Shown here one piece after another: positions 63,746 through 64,000 of a DNA stretch of 64,000 bases (positions are counted from its first letter, which is position 1; every line of letters starts with the position of its first letter). Source of the stretch: Branchiostoma floridae (lineage: Eukaryota; Chordata; Leptocardii; Amphioxiformes; Branchiostomatidae); assembly GCF_000003815.2 (NCBI RefSeq), contig NC_049985.1:11174311-11238310 (forward strand). Direction: 5' to 3'. The translations under genes and the position numbers were made by a program. The notes under the pieces were generated by a model. It had not been told where the DNA came from. It worked only from the letters and a program-made list of their open reading frames with translations, and made no database searches.

Positions 63746-64000
63746 CGGTAACGTTACCCTATTTACCTAGAAAGTACGTTCATGGCTTGGCACAGGCGCT
63801 TTTGACAGCTAAAAAATGTCAAAAATCCACGGCGGCATGATTCCAATGCCCATCACTCGTATACGCGTACGGCTAACACTCGCTTTCACGGAGGGCTGGA
63901 GCCGGGCATGCCGCCGCGGATTTTTGACATTTTTTAGCTGTCAAAAGCGCCTGTGCCAAGCCATGAACGTACTTTCTAGGTAAATAGGGTAACGTTACCG
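63746..64000. mobile_element. Long palindrome, arms of ~94 bp
   Basis: The left arm (63746-63839) begins CGGTAACGTTACCC. The right arm (63907-64000) is its reverse complement with about one mismatch, ending at the last base of the window. A 67-bp unpaired centre lies between. The shape is that of a young foldback MITE; the right flank is outside the window. Confidence 0.88.

Overview
The window looks like a piece of a lancelet (amphioxus, Branchiostoma) genome. The evidence is intron-rich animal genes with GT-AG junctions, tandem polycystin-1-like receptors with deuterostome-type lectin, REJ and GPS domains, a metazoan kynurenine/alpha-aminoadipate aminotransferase, and a dense load of MITEs, minisatellites and LINE fragments. 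The genus is inferred from gene content and repeat style. Another invertebrate deuterostome is not excluded.

Layout. (1) 1-3093: the last five exons of a polycystin-1-like gene (gene A), plus strand, cut by the window edge. (2) 3094-13494: about 10 kb without genes, holding a 5'-truncated LINE with target-site duplication, a 31-bp minisatellite and two MITE families. (3) 13495-51979: gene B, a complete tandem paralogue that I could join into 54 coding exons with consistent phases, 9786 nt and 3261 residues. Its order is signal peptide, CUB, PAN/apple-like, C-type lectin, F-type (fucose) lectin, basic linker, PLAT-like, VWA, six CCP/sushi, REJ, GAIN/GPS, TM1, PLAT, then ten further membrane segments including a polycystin channel-like block, and a cytoplasmic tail with a threefold repeat. 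A 10-kb intron (19465-29513) is filled with repeats. (4) 51980-54761: intergenic, with a Harbinger-like MITE and octamer-bearing repeats. (5) 54762-62346: AADAT, plus strand, ten exons seen and at least part of one more hidden in a 715-base N gap (59841-60555). Its intron 1 carries an unusual array of short palindromes, and its intron 3 a minisatellite grown from the exon 3 splice donor. (6) 62347-64000: intergenic, with a tiny MITE with 9-bp target duplication and a near-perfect long palindrome at the window end.

How the genes work. Genes A and B encode 11-pass polycystin-1-family membrane proteins. Gene B's ectodomain stacks two sugar-binding modules with adhesion and complement-like modules on a self-cleaving GPS, and so looks like a surface receptor or channel subunit for glycan ligands. 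AADAT is an unrelated PLP enzyme of lysine and tryptophan breakdown. The exon models come from reading splice sites, reading phase and protein family patterns; no transcripts were available.
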